NCBI GenBank assembly: GCA_050253535.1
Contig: JBFWIW010000051.1
Span: 1-22,439, forward strand
DNA from: JBFWIW01 sp050253535
GTDB lineage: Bacteria; Bacillota; Clostridia; Oscillospirales; Oscillospiraceae
Reading direction: 5' to 3'
DNA length: 22,439 nt
This document shows, in pieces, positions 1-6,537 of this stretch (its first letter is position 1; each line of letters starts with the position of its first letter). The notes below the pieces were generated by a model. It was not told the DNA's origin. It worked only from the letters and a program-made list of their open reading frames with translations, and did no database searches. A program made the position numbers and the translations under genes.

Positions 1-330
1 TGTCGTAAAAAAGACCCCATTTCCAAGAATGTATATAATGGGTACCGGCATCAGTCCTATAACCGTTATTCCGACACCGACGGCACCTAATCAGCCGGCG
101 TATACAAGCTGGATATCAGCCACCCCACTATTCGTTTTCATACGTGACCAAGTGACTCTATAACGACAGATGTGTTTATATTATTGGGAAATCAGCAGGT
201 AATTATAATTTATGCAGGCGGGATTATAAGTATAACGCCAATCCTTTTTGAGGCTGAATCCCCTGATTTTAGAGGGACCTAGTTCTTTAGGGACAATTGA
301 AAACCGGGGGACGGATAAACGGTCCTCCTC
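1..330. other. Gene-poor window end, no recognisable gene
   Basis: I recognise no gene in this stretch. A plus-strand frame is open from base 2 to a TAA at 161-163 (53 codons, no start visible upstream of the window edge). It could be the tail of a gene entering from outside, but its proline/threonine-rich residues match no family I know. From about 275 to 330 the DNA has G-rich blocks (GGGACC, AGGGAC, GGGGGACGG, CGGTCC) separated by short AT runs, a texture I associate with short palindromic intergenic repeats in Clostridia. That link is an impression, not a match. Confidence 0.3.
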
Positions 331-333
331 AGT

Positions 334-381
334 CTGCGAAAAAATCCCTGAAGCCGCTTGGCTTCAGGGATTTTTTCGCAG
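334..381 (-). terminator. 22-bp perfect hairpin terminator
   Basis: The arms 334-355 and 360-381 are exact reverse complements with a 4-nt loop (356-359). The stem has a GC-rich core (CCCTGAAGCC) flanked by six A on one side and six T on the other, so it works as an intrinsic terminator in either direction. On the minus strand it lies about 40 nt past the stop of the SpoIIQ-like gene, whose transcript it should end. It would also stop any plus-strand transcript coming from the left edge. Confidence 0.9.
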
Positions 382-421
382 TCCTGACCGGGAATTATTC
401 ATTCGCGGCCTAATTTCGTTA

Positions 422-1228
422 TTACTGCGGCAGATACTCCGCAGGGTCGACGCTCGCTCCGTCAAGGGTAACGGCGAAGTGCAGGTGCGCGACCTCCCCC
501 GTTTCGCCGACGGCGGTGTCACCTACAGCGCCGATGACAGTCCCCATACGGACCGTGTCGCCTATCTTGACCGTCGGCATCGCTGCAAGGTTCGCATAGA
601 CACTGCGCAGGCCCTCGGCGTGATAGACTATGACCGTAGTACCAAGAAGGTCGTCCTCATAGATGTCCTCAACCGTACCTTTGGCAACAGACAAAACCTT
701 AGTGCCTATTTGAGCCGAAATATCAACGCCGTTGTGAGTACGCCAATCGGCCATGGTCTTATCATATATAAGGCTATCCATTGAATATCCCACCGCAATC
801 TCACCGGAGAGAGGCCAGATAAAATCGAGGTCACTTATAGTAACAACATCGTTTTCCGTTTCTGCCCCCGTAGTCTCGGCCTGAGCCGGTGTCGGCTTTG
901 TCTGCTCGGTCGTCTGATCCTTCACCACTGGCTGGACGCTTTCAGGATCTTCCCATGCGCCGGTCTCAACAGAGTCAGGTATTTCCGCGCTGACTATCCC
1001 GGTATCGGTATTCTCACCGTTCGTTGCCGGAACCGAAACATCGGGGACACTCGCCTCGATATCGCCGTCTGTATAGCCCGTCTGTATGCCTGTCTCAAAA
1101 CCTCCTGCAAAGAGCAGCGCCCACGCCGAGATCCCGATAATGGCAACGCATACGAAAAGGACTATGTAAAAGCCCTTTCCGGTCATAAAATCCTCTACTC
1201 TGCTGCCAAAAGTCTTCTTTTTATTCAT
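422..1228 (-). CDS. SpoIIQ-like membrane M23/LytM protein
   Basis: The 268-residue protein has a short basic N-terminus, one transmembrane helix (about 19-41), a low-complexity Asp/Glu/Thr/Pro linker (about 45-130) and a C-terminal M23 (LytM) domain (about 135-268). The zinc ligands of active M23 endopeptidases are present: H165 and D169 in the HNGVD motif, and H248/H250 in HLH. M23 enzymes cut peptidoglycan cross-links; the topology puts this domain outside the membrane. Size, layout and a sigma-F/G-like promoter match SpoIIQ, the forespore partner of SpoIIIAH in engulfment. B. subtilis SpoIIQ lacks a zinc ligand, while clostridial versions keep the full set, as here. The ATG has a GGAGGA site (1235-1240) at 6 nt. 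It stands alone with its own terminator. A vegetative M23 cell-wall enzyme is the alternative: the M23 fold is certain, the SpoIIQ role inferred. Confidence 0.8.
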   Translation of the reverse strand: MNKKKTFGSRVEDFMTGKGFYIVLFVCVAIIGISAWALLFAGGFETGIQTGYTDGDIEASVPDVSVPATNGENTDTGIVSAEIPDSVETGAWEDPESVQPVVKDQTTEQTKPTPAQAETTGAETENDVVTISDLDFIWPLSGEIAVGYSMDSLIYDKTMADWRTHNGVDISAQIGTKVLSVAKGTVEDIYEDDLLGTTVIVYHAEGLRSVYANLAAMPTVKIGDTVRMGTVIGAVGDTAVGETGEVAHLHFAVTLDGASVDPAEYLPQ

Positions 1229-1264
1229 ATTCTGTCCTCCAAAGCAGTTTTTTGGTTGCGTTCA

Positions 1265-1294
1265 TATCATTTCCTAAATTATGAATTTTTATAC
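1265..1294 (-). promoter_or_regulatory. Candidate sigma-F/sigma-G promoter
   Basis: On the minus strand, GTATA (1290-1294) is followed after exactly 15 nt by GGAAATGATA (1265-1274). The forespore sigma consensus is roughly GYATA, 15 nt, GGHNANAHTR; the only departure is G for A at one -10 position. It sits about 37 nt before the start codon of the SpoIIQ-like gene, leaving a short leader with the ribosome binding site. No better sigma-A pair was seen close by. This rests on motif and spacing alone. Confidence 0.55.
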
Positions 1295-1524
1295 TGCATT
1301 GGAAGAATTTTTTTATTTTTTTGTTTAACTGAAAGAGCACCTCGAAAAGTTTCCAAAATGCATGGCCGAAAATAAAAAAAATCAGTAATATCCGGCAAAA
1401 TACACAGGGTCACACCGCAGGCGTTACGTCAGGATATCTAAACTAACGGGGTCACACCCGTAGCCACGCTGGGCTATGATATTACTCATGACGGCTTCGG
1501 CCGAGAAATACTACATAAATAGAA
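1295..1524. other. AT-rich intergenic spacer with short direct repeats
   Basis: This is most of the gap between the aldehyde dehydrogenase terminator and the SpoIIQ-like promoter. The part near the promoter is A/T-tract rich. The 10-mer GGGTCACACC occurs twice on the plus strand (1407-1416 and 1449-1458), each time followed 16-19 nt later by GATAT. I see no gene, RNA or known site in it. Confidence 0.4.
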
Positions 1525-1550
1525 AGAGGCGGGCTCAAAGCCGCGCCTCT
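1525..1550 (-). terminator. Intrinsic terminator of the aldehyde dehydrogenase operon
   Basis: A 10-bp GC-rich stem (AGAGGCG plus GGC, paired with GCC plus CGCCTCT) with a one-base bulge and a 5-nt loop lies 12 nt past the aldA-like stop codon. On the minus strand it runs into a T-rich stretch (TTTCTATTTAT). Position, stem and T-rich exit fit a rho-independent terminator. Confidence 0.75.
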
Positions 1551-1562
1551 CTGTCGTTCTAA

Positions 1563-3011
1563 TCACTTTTTTCTGTTGTTGTACTGTATATATACCACGT
1601 GAGTCTGCAGATACTCTTCCAGCCCGTGACTGCCATCCGCGCCGCCTATTCCGGATTTGCGCCAGCCTGCGTGGTATCCCTGTATTGCCTCTCCGTTTTC
1701 GCGATTCACGTAAGTCTCGCCGAACTTAATCTCTGTACAGGCGCGCATTATGATGTCGATGTCCTGAGTATATATCGATGATGTCAGTCCGTATTCACAG
1801 TCGTTCGCCATTCGGAGCGCCTCGTTGAAATCTCCGAAGGTCGTTATTGGCAGTACCGGCCCGAACGTCTCCTCGTGGCATATGGCCATATCATGGCGGC
1901 AGTCTACAAGAACCGTCGGCTCATAATAAAAGCCTTTTTCGGTATTTGGCCTTTTCCCTCCCAGTATGCAGCGCGCCCCCTCAGATATAGCTTTTTTTAC
2001 GGCCGCATCCACAGAGGCGAGCTGTGCCGCCGATACAAGCGGCCCCATATCCGCATCATTATCTGTGAGCGCATTGCCCCAAGTTGTGGCTTTCATCTGT
2101 TCCGTGACCTTCCGAGTGAACTCCTCTGCCACTGATTCGTGGACATAGACGCGCTCCGCGCAATTACAGACTTGCCCGGTATTCACAATACGCGAATCCC
2201 TTATCGCTTTTGCGGCAAGATCGAGGTCCGCGTCGGGCATGACTATGGCCGGGGCCTTGCCGCCCAGCTCCAGCGACACCTTCGTGATATTCGGGGCCGC
2301 TGCCGCCATAATTTTTGCGCCAGCCTCAACGCTTCCGGTGAGACTCACCATACCGACTTTAGGATTTTTTGCCATAGCGTTACCGACGATGCCGCCTGCT
2401 CCGGTGACGAGGTTAAGTACGCCTTTTGGCAGAGAACTCTTCTCAATAAGCTTTGTGAACTCGCAGGCGTTATTCGGCGTCTCTGTGCTGGGCTTTATGA
2501 CTATCGTATTGCCGGTTATTAGCGCCGGCGCAACCTTGCGCGCTATAAGGAAAAACGGGTAGTTCCACGGCAATATGCCCGCGACGACGCCGACAGGCAA
2601 TTTGTGCAGATAAATCTTTTCGTTGGGGCGGTCGCTCTGGATAATCTCGCCCAAGATGCGGCGCGCATACTCCGCCATGTAGTCGAAATAGTCTGCCGAT
2701 AATAATACTTCTCCAGTGCTTATTGTAAGTACCTTACCCTGTTCCTCAGACACAATACGTGCCAGGAAATCGACGTTTTCTCTGATAAGAGAAGCTATCT
2801 CATGAAGATAAACAGCCCTTTCCGCCGCAGGTTTATTCTCCCAGTCTTTCTGTGCTCTCTCAGCCGCCGAAACCGCCGCTTCGACGTCTTCCTCCGTACC
2901 GGCCGGAATTTCGGAGATGATTTCCTCAGTCGCAGGGTTTATTACGGGTATCATTTTCCGGCTGCCGTTAGGAACGAAGCTACCGTCTATGAACATTTGG
3001 TATTGACGCAT
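1563..3011 (-). CDS. aldA: Aldehyde dehydrogenase, AldA type (lactaldehyde/glycolaldehyde)
   Basis: This 482-residue protein is a full-length NAD(P)-dependent aldehyde dehydrogenase. It has the oxyanion-hole asparagine N150 (GILPWN), cofactor-binding K173 (VIKPS), general base E248 (LELGG) and catalytic cysteine C282 (GQVCNCAERVYV). The C284 context, the EIIQSDRP segment and the end (FHAGWRKSGIGGADG-like, then EYLQT) closely follow remembered E. coli AldA (479 aa), which oxidises L-lactaldehyde and glycolaldehyde to the acids. The ATG has GGGAGG at 7 nt. It lies 26 nt behind a second aldehyde dehydrogenase and before a terminator, so the two should be co-transcribed. The enzyme class is certain. 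The substrate is inferred from similarity; no fucose, rhamnose or diol genes are present to confirm it. Confidence 0.85.
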   Translation of the reverse strand: MRQYQMFIDGSFVPNGSRKMIPVINPATEEIISEIPAGTEEDVEAAVSAAERAQKDWENKPAAERAVYLHEIASLIRENVDFLARIVSEEQGKVLTISTGEVLLSADYFDYMAEYARRILGEIIQSDRPNEKIYLHKLPVGVVAGILPWNYPFFLIARKVAPALITGNTIVIKPSTETPNNACEFTKLIEKSSLPKGVLNLVTGAGGIVGNAMAKNPKVGMVSLTGSVEAGAKIMAAAAPNITKVSLELGGKAPAIVMPDADLDLAAKAIRDSRIVNTGQVCNCAERVYVHESVAEEFTRKVTEQMKATTWGNALTDNDADMGPLVSAAQLASVDAAVKKAISEGARCILGGKRPNTEKGFYYEPTVLVDCRHDMAICHEETFGPVLPITTFGDFNEALRMANDCEYGLTSSIYTQDIDIIMRACTEIKFGETYVNRENGEAIQGYHAGWRKSGIGGADGSHGLEEYLQTHVVYIQYNNRKK

Positions 3012-3037
3012 GGTCAGGCCTCCCTTAATTTAATCGT

Positions 3038-4471
3038 TTACGGGTTTATTGACAAACGTTTAAGCTGGAAGTATTCCTCAAGTGACCAGAATGACATATC
3101 ACATCCGACGCCGGATTGTCTCGCCCCGACATGGGGCAGATGCGAATTGGCACCCGGGCCGTTCACGAAGACCTCTCCGGACTCGAACACCTCAAACGCT
3201 CTCGCAATTGCTCTCGCATCGTGGCCGAATAAATACGATGTGAGCCCATAGTCGGAGTCAATAGCCATCTGCAGAGCCTTTTCATAGTCGCTGTACGGCT
3301 GCAGGGGGATTATGGGTCCGAATATCTCCTCATTGGACACCCGCATCGTATCCTTTACATCGACAAGGAGAGTCGGCCAGATATAATTGCCGGCCTCATA
3401 ACCTCTGGGCACCGTGCCGCCGTAAAGGAGCTTCGCCCCGCCCTTCAAGGCGTCGTCTATAAGCTCGAACATCCTGTCTCTGCTGCCGCGGTTAATAAGG
3501 GGCCCCATGACATATCCCTCGTCCCTTCCGCAGCCGACTTTTATCTTTTTCACTTCTTCAAGAATTTTTGCACAGAGCGTACCGTAAATGCTCTCGTGTA
3601 TGTATATCCTGTTGTAGTCGATGCACATCTGCCCGGTGTTGGAGCACTTCATGGTAACGATGTTCTTTGCCGCAAAATCGAGATCCGCGTCCTCCATGAC
3701 GATGAGCGGCGCTATACCGCCGAGTTCAAGCGAATACCTTTTTATGGAACTTGAACCCTCCATTTGAATATGGCGTCCCGTTTCGTCCGAACCTATAAGC
3801 GTAATCATGCTAGGTATTCTGCTGGTGTTGAGCGCGTGTCCAAGTTCCGCCGCGGGTCCCGCTAAAATATTTACAACACCTGCCGGAAGTCCTATCTTCT
3901 CAGCAATCTCGCCCAGATAGAGTGTTGCCAGAGGCGTTTGGCTCGACGGCTTCAGTACGCAGGTGCAGCCGGAGACTATTGTCGGGCATATCTTGAGCGA
4001 AGCGTTTAAAAGCGGATAGTTCCACGCCAGATGTCCGACGATGACGCCTAGCGGGCGCTTTTCGACAATATGATACGTTTCTCCGTAAGGAGTGTTGTAA
4101 CTAGGCAGCGATACGCCGTAAACTCTGCGGATTTCTTCGGCATAGAAATTAAAATTATTTACCAGATGGCCCCAGTCCTCAAGCGCCGTTTCATAAGGTT
4201 TCCCCGTTTCTGACATCAGAAGATCAAGGATGTGCTCTTTTTCTGCCGAGATGGCTTGAAAGTATTTGCGCAGCCACGCGACACGCTCATCCATGGTCGT
4301 CTCCTTCGACCACTTTTTGAAAGCCGCCTTTGCACAGTCCAGAGCCTCAAGAGCCTGAGCTGCGGTCGCCGCGCCGACCGTATCGATGGTCTCTCCGGTC
4401 GCCGGATTATAGACATTAAAAGGTTTACCGAGGCCGTCGACCATCCTGCCGTTCAGATATTGCTTGTACAT
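3038..4471 (-). CDS. Aldehyde dehydrogenase, substrate unknown
   Basis: This 477-residue protein of the aldehyde dehydrogenase superfamily would oxidise an aldehyde to the acid with NAD(P)+. Expected residues are present: N151 (HLAWN), the lysine of VLKPS (K174), general base E249 (LELGG) and nucleophile C283 (NTGQMC), followed by the EEIFGP motif. It is clearly diverged from its neighbour: the cysteine motif lacks the CNCAER context and the segment before N151 differs, so it is not a recent duplicate. It is the first gene of the operon, with an ATG preceded by AAGGA at 8 nt, and lies behind a long leader with an internal terminator. Sequence alone does not fix the substrate; a succinate-semialdehyde- or betaine-aldehyde-like role is possible. 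Confidence 0.85.
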   Translation of the reverse strand: MYKQYLNGRMVDGLGKPFNVYNPATGETIDTVGAATAAQALEALDCAKAAFKKWSKETTMDERVAWLRKYFQAISAEKEHILDLLMSETGKPYETALEDWGHLVNNFNFYAEEIRRVYGVSLPSYNTPYGETYHIVEKRPLGVIVGHLAWNYPLLNASLKICPTIVSGCTCVLKPSSQTPLATLYLGEIAEKIGLPAGVVNILAGPAAELGHALNTSRIPSMITLIGSDETGRHIQMEGSSSIKRYSLELGGIAPLIVMEDADLDFAAKNIVTMKCSNTGQMCIDYNRIYIHESIYGTLCAKILEEVKKIKVGCGRDEGYVMGPLINRGSRDRMFELIDDALKGGAKLLYGGTVPRGYEAGNYIWPTLLVDVKDTMRVSNEEIFGPIIPLQPYSDYEKALQMAIDSDYGLTSYLFGHDARAIARAFEVFESGEVFVNGPGANSHLPHVGARQSGVGCDMSFWSLEEYFQLKRLSINP

Positions 4472-4746
4472 AACGTTTGTCCTTTCTAAAATATATTTTT
4501 ACACGCTTTAGATACAGTGCTCGTTACTCCGCGTATAAATCGTCCATATTTCATAAACGGCGAAAAAATTACTCCCTTTCCGTGAAAAAAGAGAGTACTG
4601 CAAACAAGACAGGTGGCTGTCCATCTGTCTGAAAGCGTACACTTCCTTTCCAAATACGGGAGGCGCATCCGGCTAGTTGCACCCATCGGCCTTTTCCCAT
4701 GCCGGTCTAATCGGGATAAAGGCTCGGAAATGTAATTTATTTACTT
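4472..4746 (-). promoter_or_regulatory. Long structured 5' leader, putative riboswitch or attenuator
   Basis: From the predicted start near 4746 to the ATG at 4471 the leader is about 275 nt. The proximal part (about 4625-4735) is rich in short complementary blocks: CCGGC with GCCGG, and GGTGC with GCGCC. A hairpin follows at 4607-4630 (AGACAG with CTGTCT, extended by TGG/CCA across one A-C mismatch). Then comes an intrinsic terminator (4563-4597) and about 90 nt with the ribosome binding site. The strand 4637-4651 can pair with 4584-4598 (13 of 15 positions, three of them G-U), which would remove the 5' arm of the terminator, as an antiterminator does. No known class was assignable: no T-box sequence and no recognisable TPP, SAM, glycine, lysine, FMN, c-di-GMP or ZTP core. 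Faint similarity to parts of the cobalamin riboswitch was too weak to use. Confidence 0.6.
4563..4597 (-). terminator. Intrinsic terminator inside the ALDH leader (attenuator)
   Basis: On the minus strand, TACTCTCTTT (4588-4597) pairs with AAAGGGAGTA (4570-4579): 10 bp with one G-U, closing an 8-nt loop. One A and then six T (4563-4568) follow directly. This is a canonical rho-independent terminator placed after the promoter but about 90 nt before the first gene, so it should abort transcription of the aldehyde dehydrogenase operon unless an alternative fold or factor prevents it. Confidence 0.75.
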
Positions 4747-4752
4747 ATCCAT

Positions 4753-4781
4753 ATAATAGCAAGCTGCCACCCGCATGTCAA
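4753..4781 (-). promoter_or_regulatory. Sigma-A promoter of the aldehyde dehydrogenase operon
   Basis: On the minus strand, TTGACA (4776-4781, perfect -35) is followed after 17 nt by TATTAT (4753-4758; one mismatch to TATAAT). Transcription would start near 4746, well before the first gene at 4471, which is what reveals the long leader. Confidence 0.8.
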
Positions 4782-4909
4782 CATTTTGTGCAGCATATCT
4801 ATACATTTTCTTAATTTATTCAGTATCGCGGGAAGGTTTTTATTTTATCGGTATTCGGTTTCGTTTTTTTAACGCAGCGTGGATATGCAAACAGTATATT
4901 TTTACGCAA

Positions 4910-4918
4910 ATTATAGCA
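4910..4918 (-). promoter_or_regulatory. Possible second promoter, extended -10
   Basis: TGCTATAAT on the minus strand is a perfect extended -10 element, but the hexamer 17 nt upstream (GTGCAG) is a poor -35. It lies between the his operon terminator and the main aldehyde dehydrogenase promoter, in the right direction to drive the same operon from further upstream. Only the -10 supports it. Confidence 0.35.
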
Positions 4919-4969
4919 TTGTTTTATGCCCACTGCACCCCCATAGCGTCATTTACCGTGAACTGTGCA

Positions 4970-5002
4970 GAAAGACTCCCCGCCTTCGGCGGGGAGTCTT
5001 TC
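4970..5002 (-). terminator. Terminator of the his operon
   Basis: A perfect 15-bp stem (4970-4984 with 4988-5002) with a 3-nt loop begins 3 nt past the hisE stop. The GC core (CTCCCCGCC/GGCGGGGAG) is bordered by AAAGA on one side and TCTTT on the other, so the T-rich side forms the end of the stem itself, with only a short run beyond. Its place at the operon end makes termination very likely. Confidence 0.8.
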
Positions 5003-5005
5003 ACT

Positions 5006-5335
5006 TTATGTGTTTTTGTCCACTGTTTTCATCTTTTTCAGGTTGCCTGTTTTTGTGGCTCTTCTTTCAAGCTCGTCCATCACATCATCAAGAGGTATAC
5101 CCTCCTCAACCATCATAACCATAAGGTGATAGATGAGATCTGATATTTCAGATACCGTATCCTCATTTTTGCCGTTTTTGGCTGCGATTATCGTCTCGGA
5201 GCACTCCTCTCCGATCTTTTTGAGTATCTTATCTATCCCTTTTTCAAACAGATAACAGGTGTACGAGCCCTCTTCCGGGTTCTCACGGCGGCTTATTATC
5301 GTGTCGTACAGCGCCTTCAGCGTGTCATTCATCAT
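5006..5335 (-). CDS. hisE: Phosphoribosyl-ATP pyrophosphatase
   Basis: HisE hydrolyses phosphoribosyl-ATP to phosphoribosyl-AMP and pyrophosphate, step two of histidine synthesis, in the cytosol. The 109-residue protein is a full-length all-alpha MazG-like domain: KIGEECSE supplies the metal-binding EExxE-type glutamates and EISDLIYHL the second acidic helix. It is a separate protein overlapping the upstream hisI by 11 nt, rather than a HisIE fusion as in enterobacteria. The first of two adjacent ATG codons is chosen because GGGAGGA ends 5 nt before it. It is the last gene of the operon. Confidence 0.93.
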   Translation of the reverse strand: MMNDTLKALYDTIISRRENPEEGSYTCYLFEKGIDKILKKIGEECSETIIAAKNGKNEDTVSEISDLIYHLMVMMVEEGIPLDDVMDELERRATKTGNLKKMKTVDKNT

Positions 5336-5657
5336 TATGTTCCTCCCAGAGCTTATTGAAAAAGCAGGTCTTGTTTCCCGTATGGCACGTCGGGCCGGCG
5401 GGCTTACATAAATAGAGCAGCGTGTCCGTATCGCAGTCGGTGATGATCTTTTTCACATATAAAAAGTTCCCGGATGTCTCTCCCTTGTTCCAGAGCTTTT
5501 TTCTGCTCCTGCTCCAAAACCATGCGGTCTTAGTCTCCATGGTGAGGCGCACCGCCTCCTCGTTTGTAAATCCGAGCATCAGGACTTCGCCTGTGTCAGC
5601 GTCCTGTATTATAACCGGTATCAGCTCTGATTTTTTAAAAAGATCTTTTATTTCCAT
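5325..5657 (-). CDS. hisI: Phosphoribosyl-AMP cyclohydrolase
   Basis: HisI opens the adenine ring of phosphoribosyl-AMP to give ProFAR, step three of histidine synthesis. The 110-residue, single-domain protein carries the metal motif DCDTDTLLYLC (C75 with D74/D76/D78 around it) and the zinc cysteines C91 and C98 in GPTCHTGNKTCFF, the hallmark of this family. It starts one base after the hisF stop and its end overlaps hisE, so translation of the three genes is probably coupled. Confidence 0.94.
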   Translation of the reverse strand: MEIKDLFKKSELIPVIIQDADTGEVLMLGFTNEEAVRLTMETKTAWFWSRSRKKLWNKGETSGNFLYVKKIITDCDTDTLLYLCKPAGPTCHTGNKTCFFNKLWEEHNDE

Positions 5658-5658
5658 T

Positions 5659-6414
5659 TTATCTCGCGGGTATGCCGCGCCCTTTCAAGTATTCCTTTAC
5701 CTGCGGCACCGTGAGCTCCCCGAAGTGGAAGAGCGAGGCGGCAAGCGCCGCGTCGGCGCCCGTCTGTTCAAAAACGTCAGCAAAATGTTGGAGGCTGCCG
5801 CATCCGCCGGATGCTATGACAGGTATGCGCACGGCGTCCGTCACCGCGCGTGTCATTGCGATATCGAAGCCCGCCTTTGTGCCATCCGCGTCCATAGAGG
5901 TAAGAAGTATCTCGCCCGCTCCAAGCTGTTCGGCCTCCTTCACCCATTCGACAGCGTCAACGCCGGTCCCTATACGGCCTCCATTTATAACAACCTCAAA
6001 ACTGCCGTCACCTCGTCCTCTCGCGTCCACCGCGAGGACGACGCACTGGCTGCCGAATATGTCCGCGGCCCTGTTTATGAGCGTCTTATCTCGCACGGCC
6101 GCGGAATTGACCGATATTTTGTCTGCTCCCGCGCGTAAAAGCTTTGCGAAATCGTCCGTCGTGCGTATACCGCCGCCGACGGTGAGCGGTACGAACACCT
6201 GCTCCGCCGTCTCCCGGACAACGTCCGCGACGGTCTTTCTCTGTTCATGGGTCGCCGTTATGTCGAGAAAAACTATCTCGTCCGCACCCTCGTCACTGTA
6301 AAATTTAGCGAGCTGCACCGGGTCTCCCGCGTCGCGTATGTTCACGAAATTGATGCCCTTGACCACTCTGCCGTCCCTGACATCGAGGCATGGGATTATA
6401 CGTTTTGCCAGCAT
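5659..6414 (-). CDS. hisF: Imidazole glycerol phosphate synthase, cyclase subunit
   Basis: HisF is the (beta/alpha)8-barrel subunit of IGP synthase. It uses ammonia from HisH to turn PRFAR into imidazole glycerol phosphate and AICAR. The catalytic aspartates are in place: D11 (MLAKRIIPCLDVRDG) and D130 (VLAVDARG), with phosphate-binding GGGIRT near 80-84. I start at 6414 (251 aa) because the family begins with this MLAKRIIPCLD segment. The frame stays open upstream to another ATG at 6459, but those 15 extra residues are not conserved. The start has an AAGGA site (6426-6430) at 11 nt, lying inside one arm of a perfect inverted repeat. The 123-nt gap to hisA is by far the widest in the operon. 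Confidence 0.95.
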   Translation of the reverse strand: MLAKRIIPCLDVRDGRVVKGINFVNIRDAGDPVQLAKFYSDEGADEIVFLDITATHEQRKTVADVVRETAEQVFVPLTVGGGIRTTDDFAKLLRAGADKISVNSAAVRDKTLINRAADIFGSQCVVLAVDARGRGDGSFEVVINGGRIGTGVDAVEWVKEAEQLGAGEILLTSMDADGTKAGFDIAMTRAVTDAVRIPVIASGGCGSLQHFADVFEQTGADAALAASLFHFGELTVPQVKEYLKGRGIPAR

Positions 6415-6418
6415 GTTA

Positions 6419-6474
6419 TGACCATTCCTTCCACGATACGGCGGGCACAGGTTGACCAAGAAAAGGAATGGTCA
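6419..6474 (-). promoter_or_regulatory. Inverted repeat covering the hisF ribosome binding site
   Basis: On the minus strand TGACCATTCCTT (6463-6474) and AAGGAATGGTCA (6419-6430) are perfect 12-bp complements separated by 32 nt. A G-U and a U-A pair can extend the stem. The second arm contains the AAGGA ribosome binding site of hisF and ends 4 nt before its ATG. Folded in the mRNA, the stem would hide the site. No T-run follows, so it is not an intrinsic terminator. A protein operator or RNA-processing site is also possible. Confidence 0.5.
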
Positions 6475-6537
6475 CATGTGCATATTTTGCGGTTGCCCGT
6501 CTAAACGCACTTAAATTCAATAGGTTTGAGACAGATT

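Noticed and set aside
248..784. Plus-strand open frame antisense to the SpoIIQ-like gene
   Set aside because: It reads through the hairpin terminator and opposite a gene with clear M23 motifs; no domain was recognised.
1407..1458. Direct repeat GGGTCACACC as a mobile-element or CRISPR trace
   Set aside because: There are only two 10-bp copies, unequal spacing to the following GATAT, and no adjoining transposase or cas gene.
4486..4686. Possible 66-codon gene before the aldehyde dehydrogenases
   Set aside because: It spans the leader terminator, matches no family I know, and its position is better explained by a structured leader RNA.
4625..4735. Cobalamin riboswitch in the ALDH leader
   Set aside because: Fragments such as GGGAA, GGTGCAA and an AGACAG...GCC stretch loosely echo it, but the conserved CCCCGC-ACTGT core and B12 box are not present as expected. 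Needs a covariance-model search.
6415..6459. Longer hisF with 15 extra N-terminal residues
   Set aside because: HisF proteins begin at the MLAKRIIPCLD segment, and the extra codons would lie across the inverted repeat and have no family similarity.
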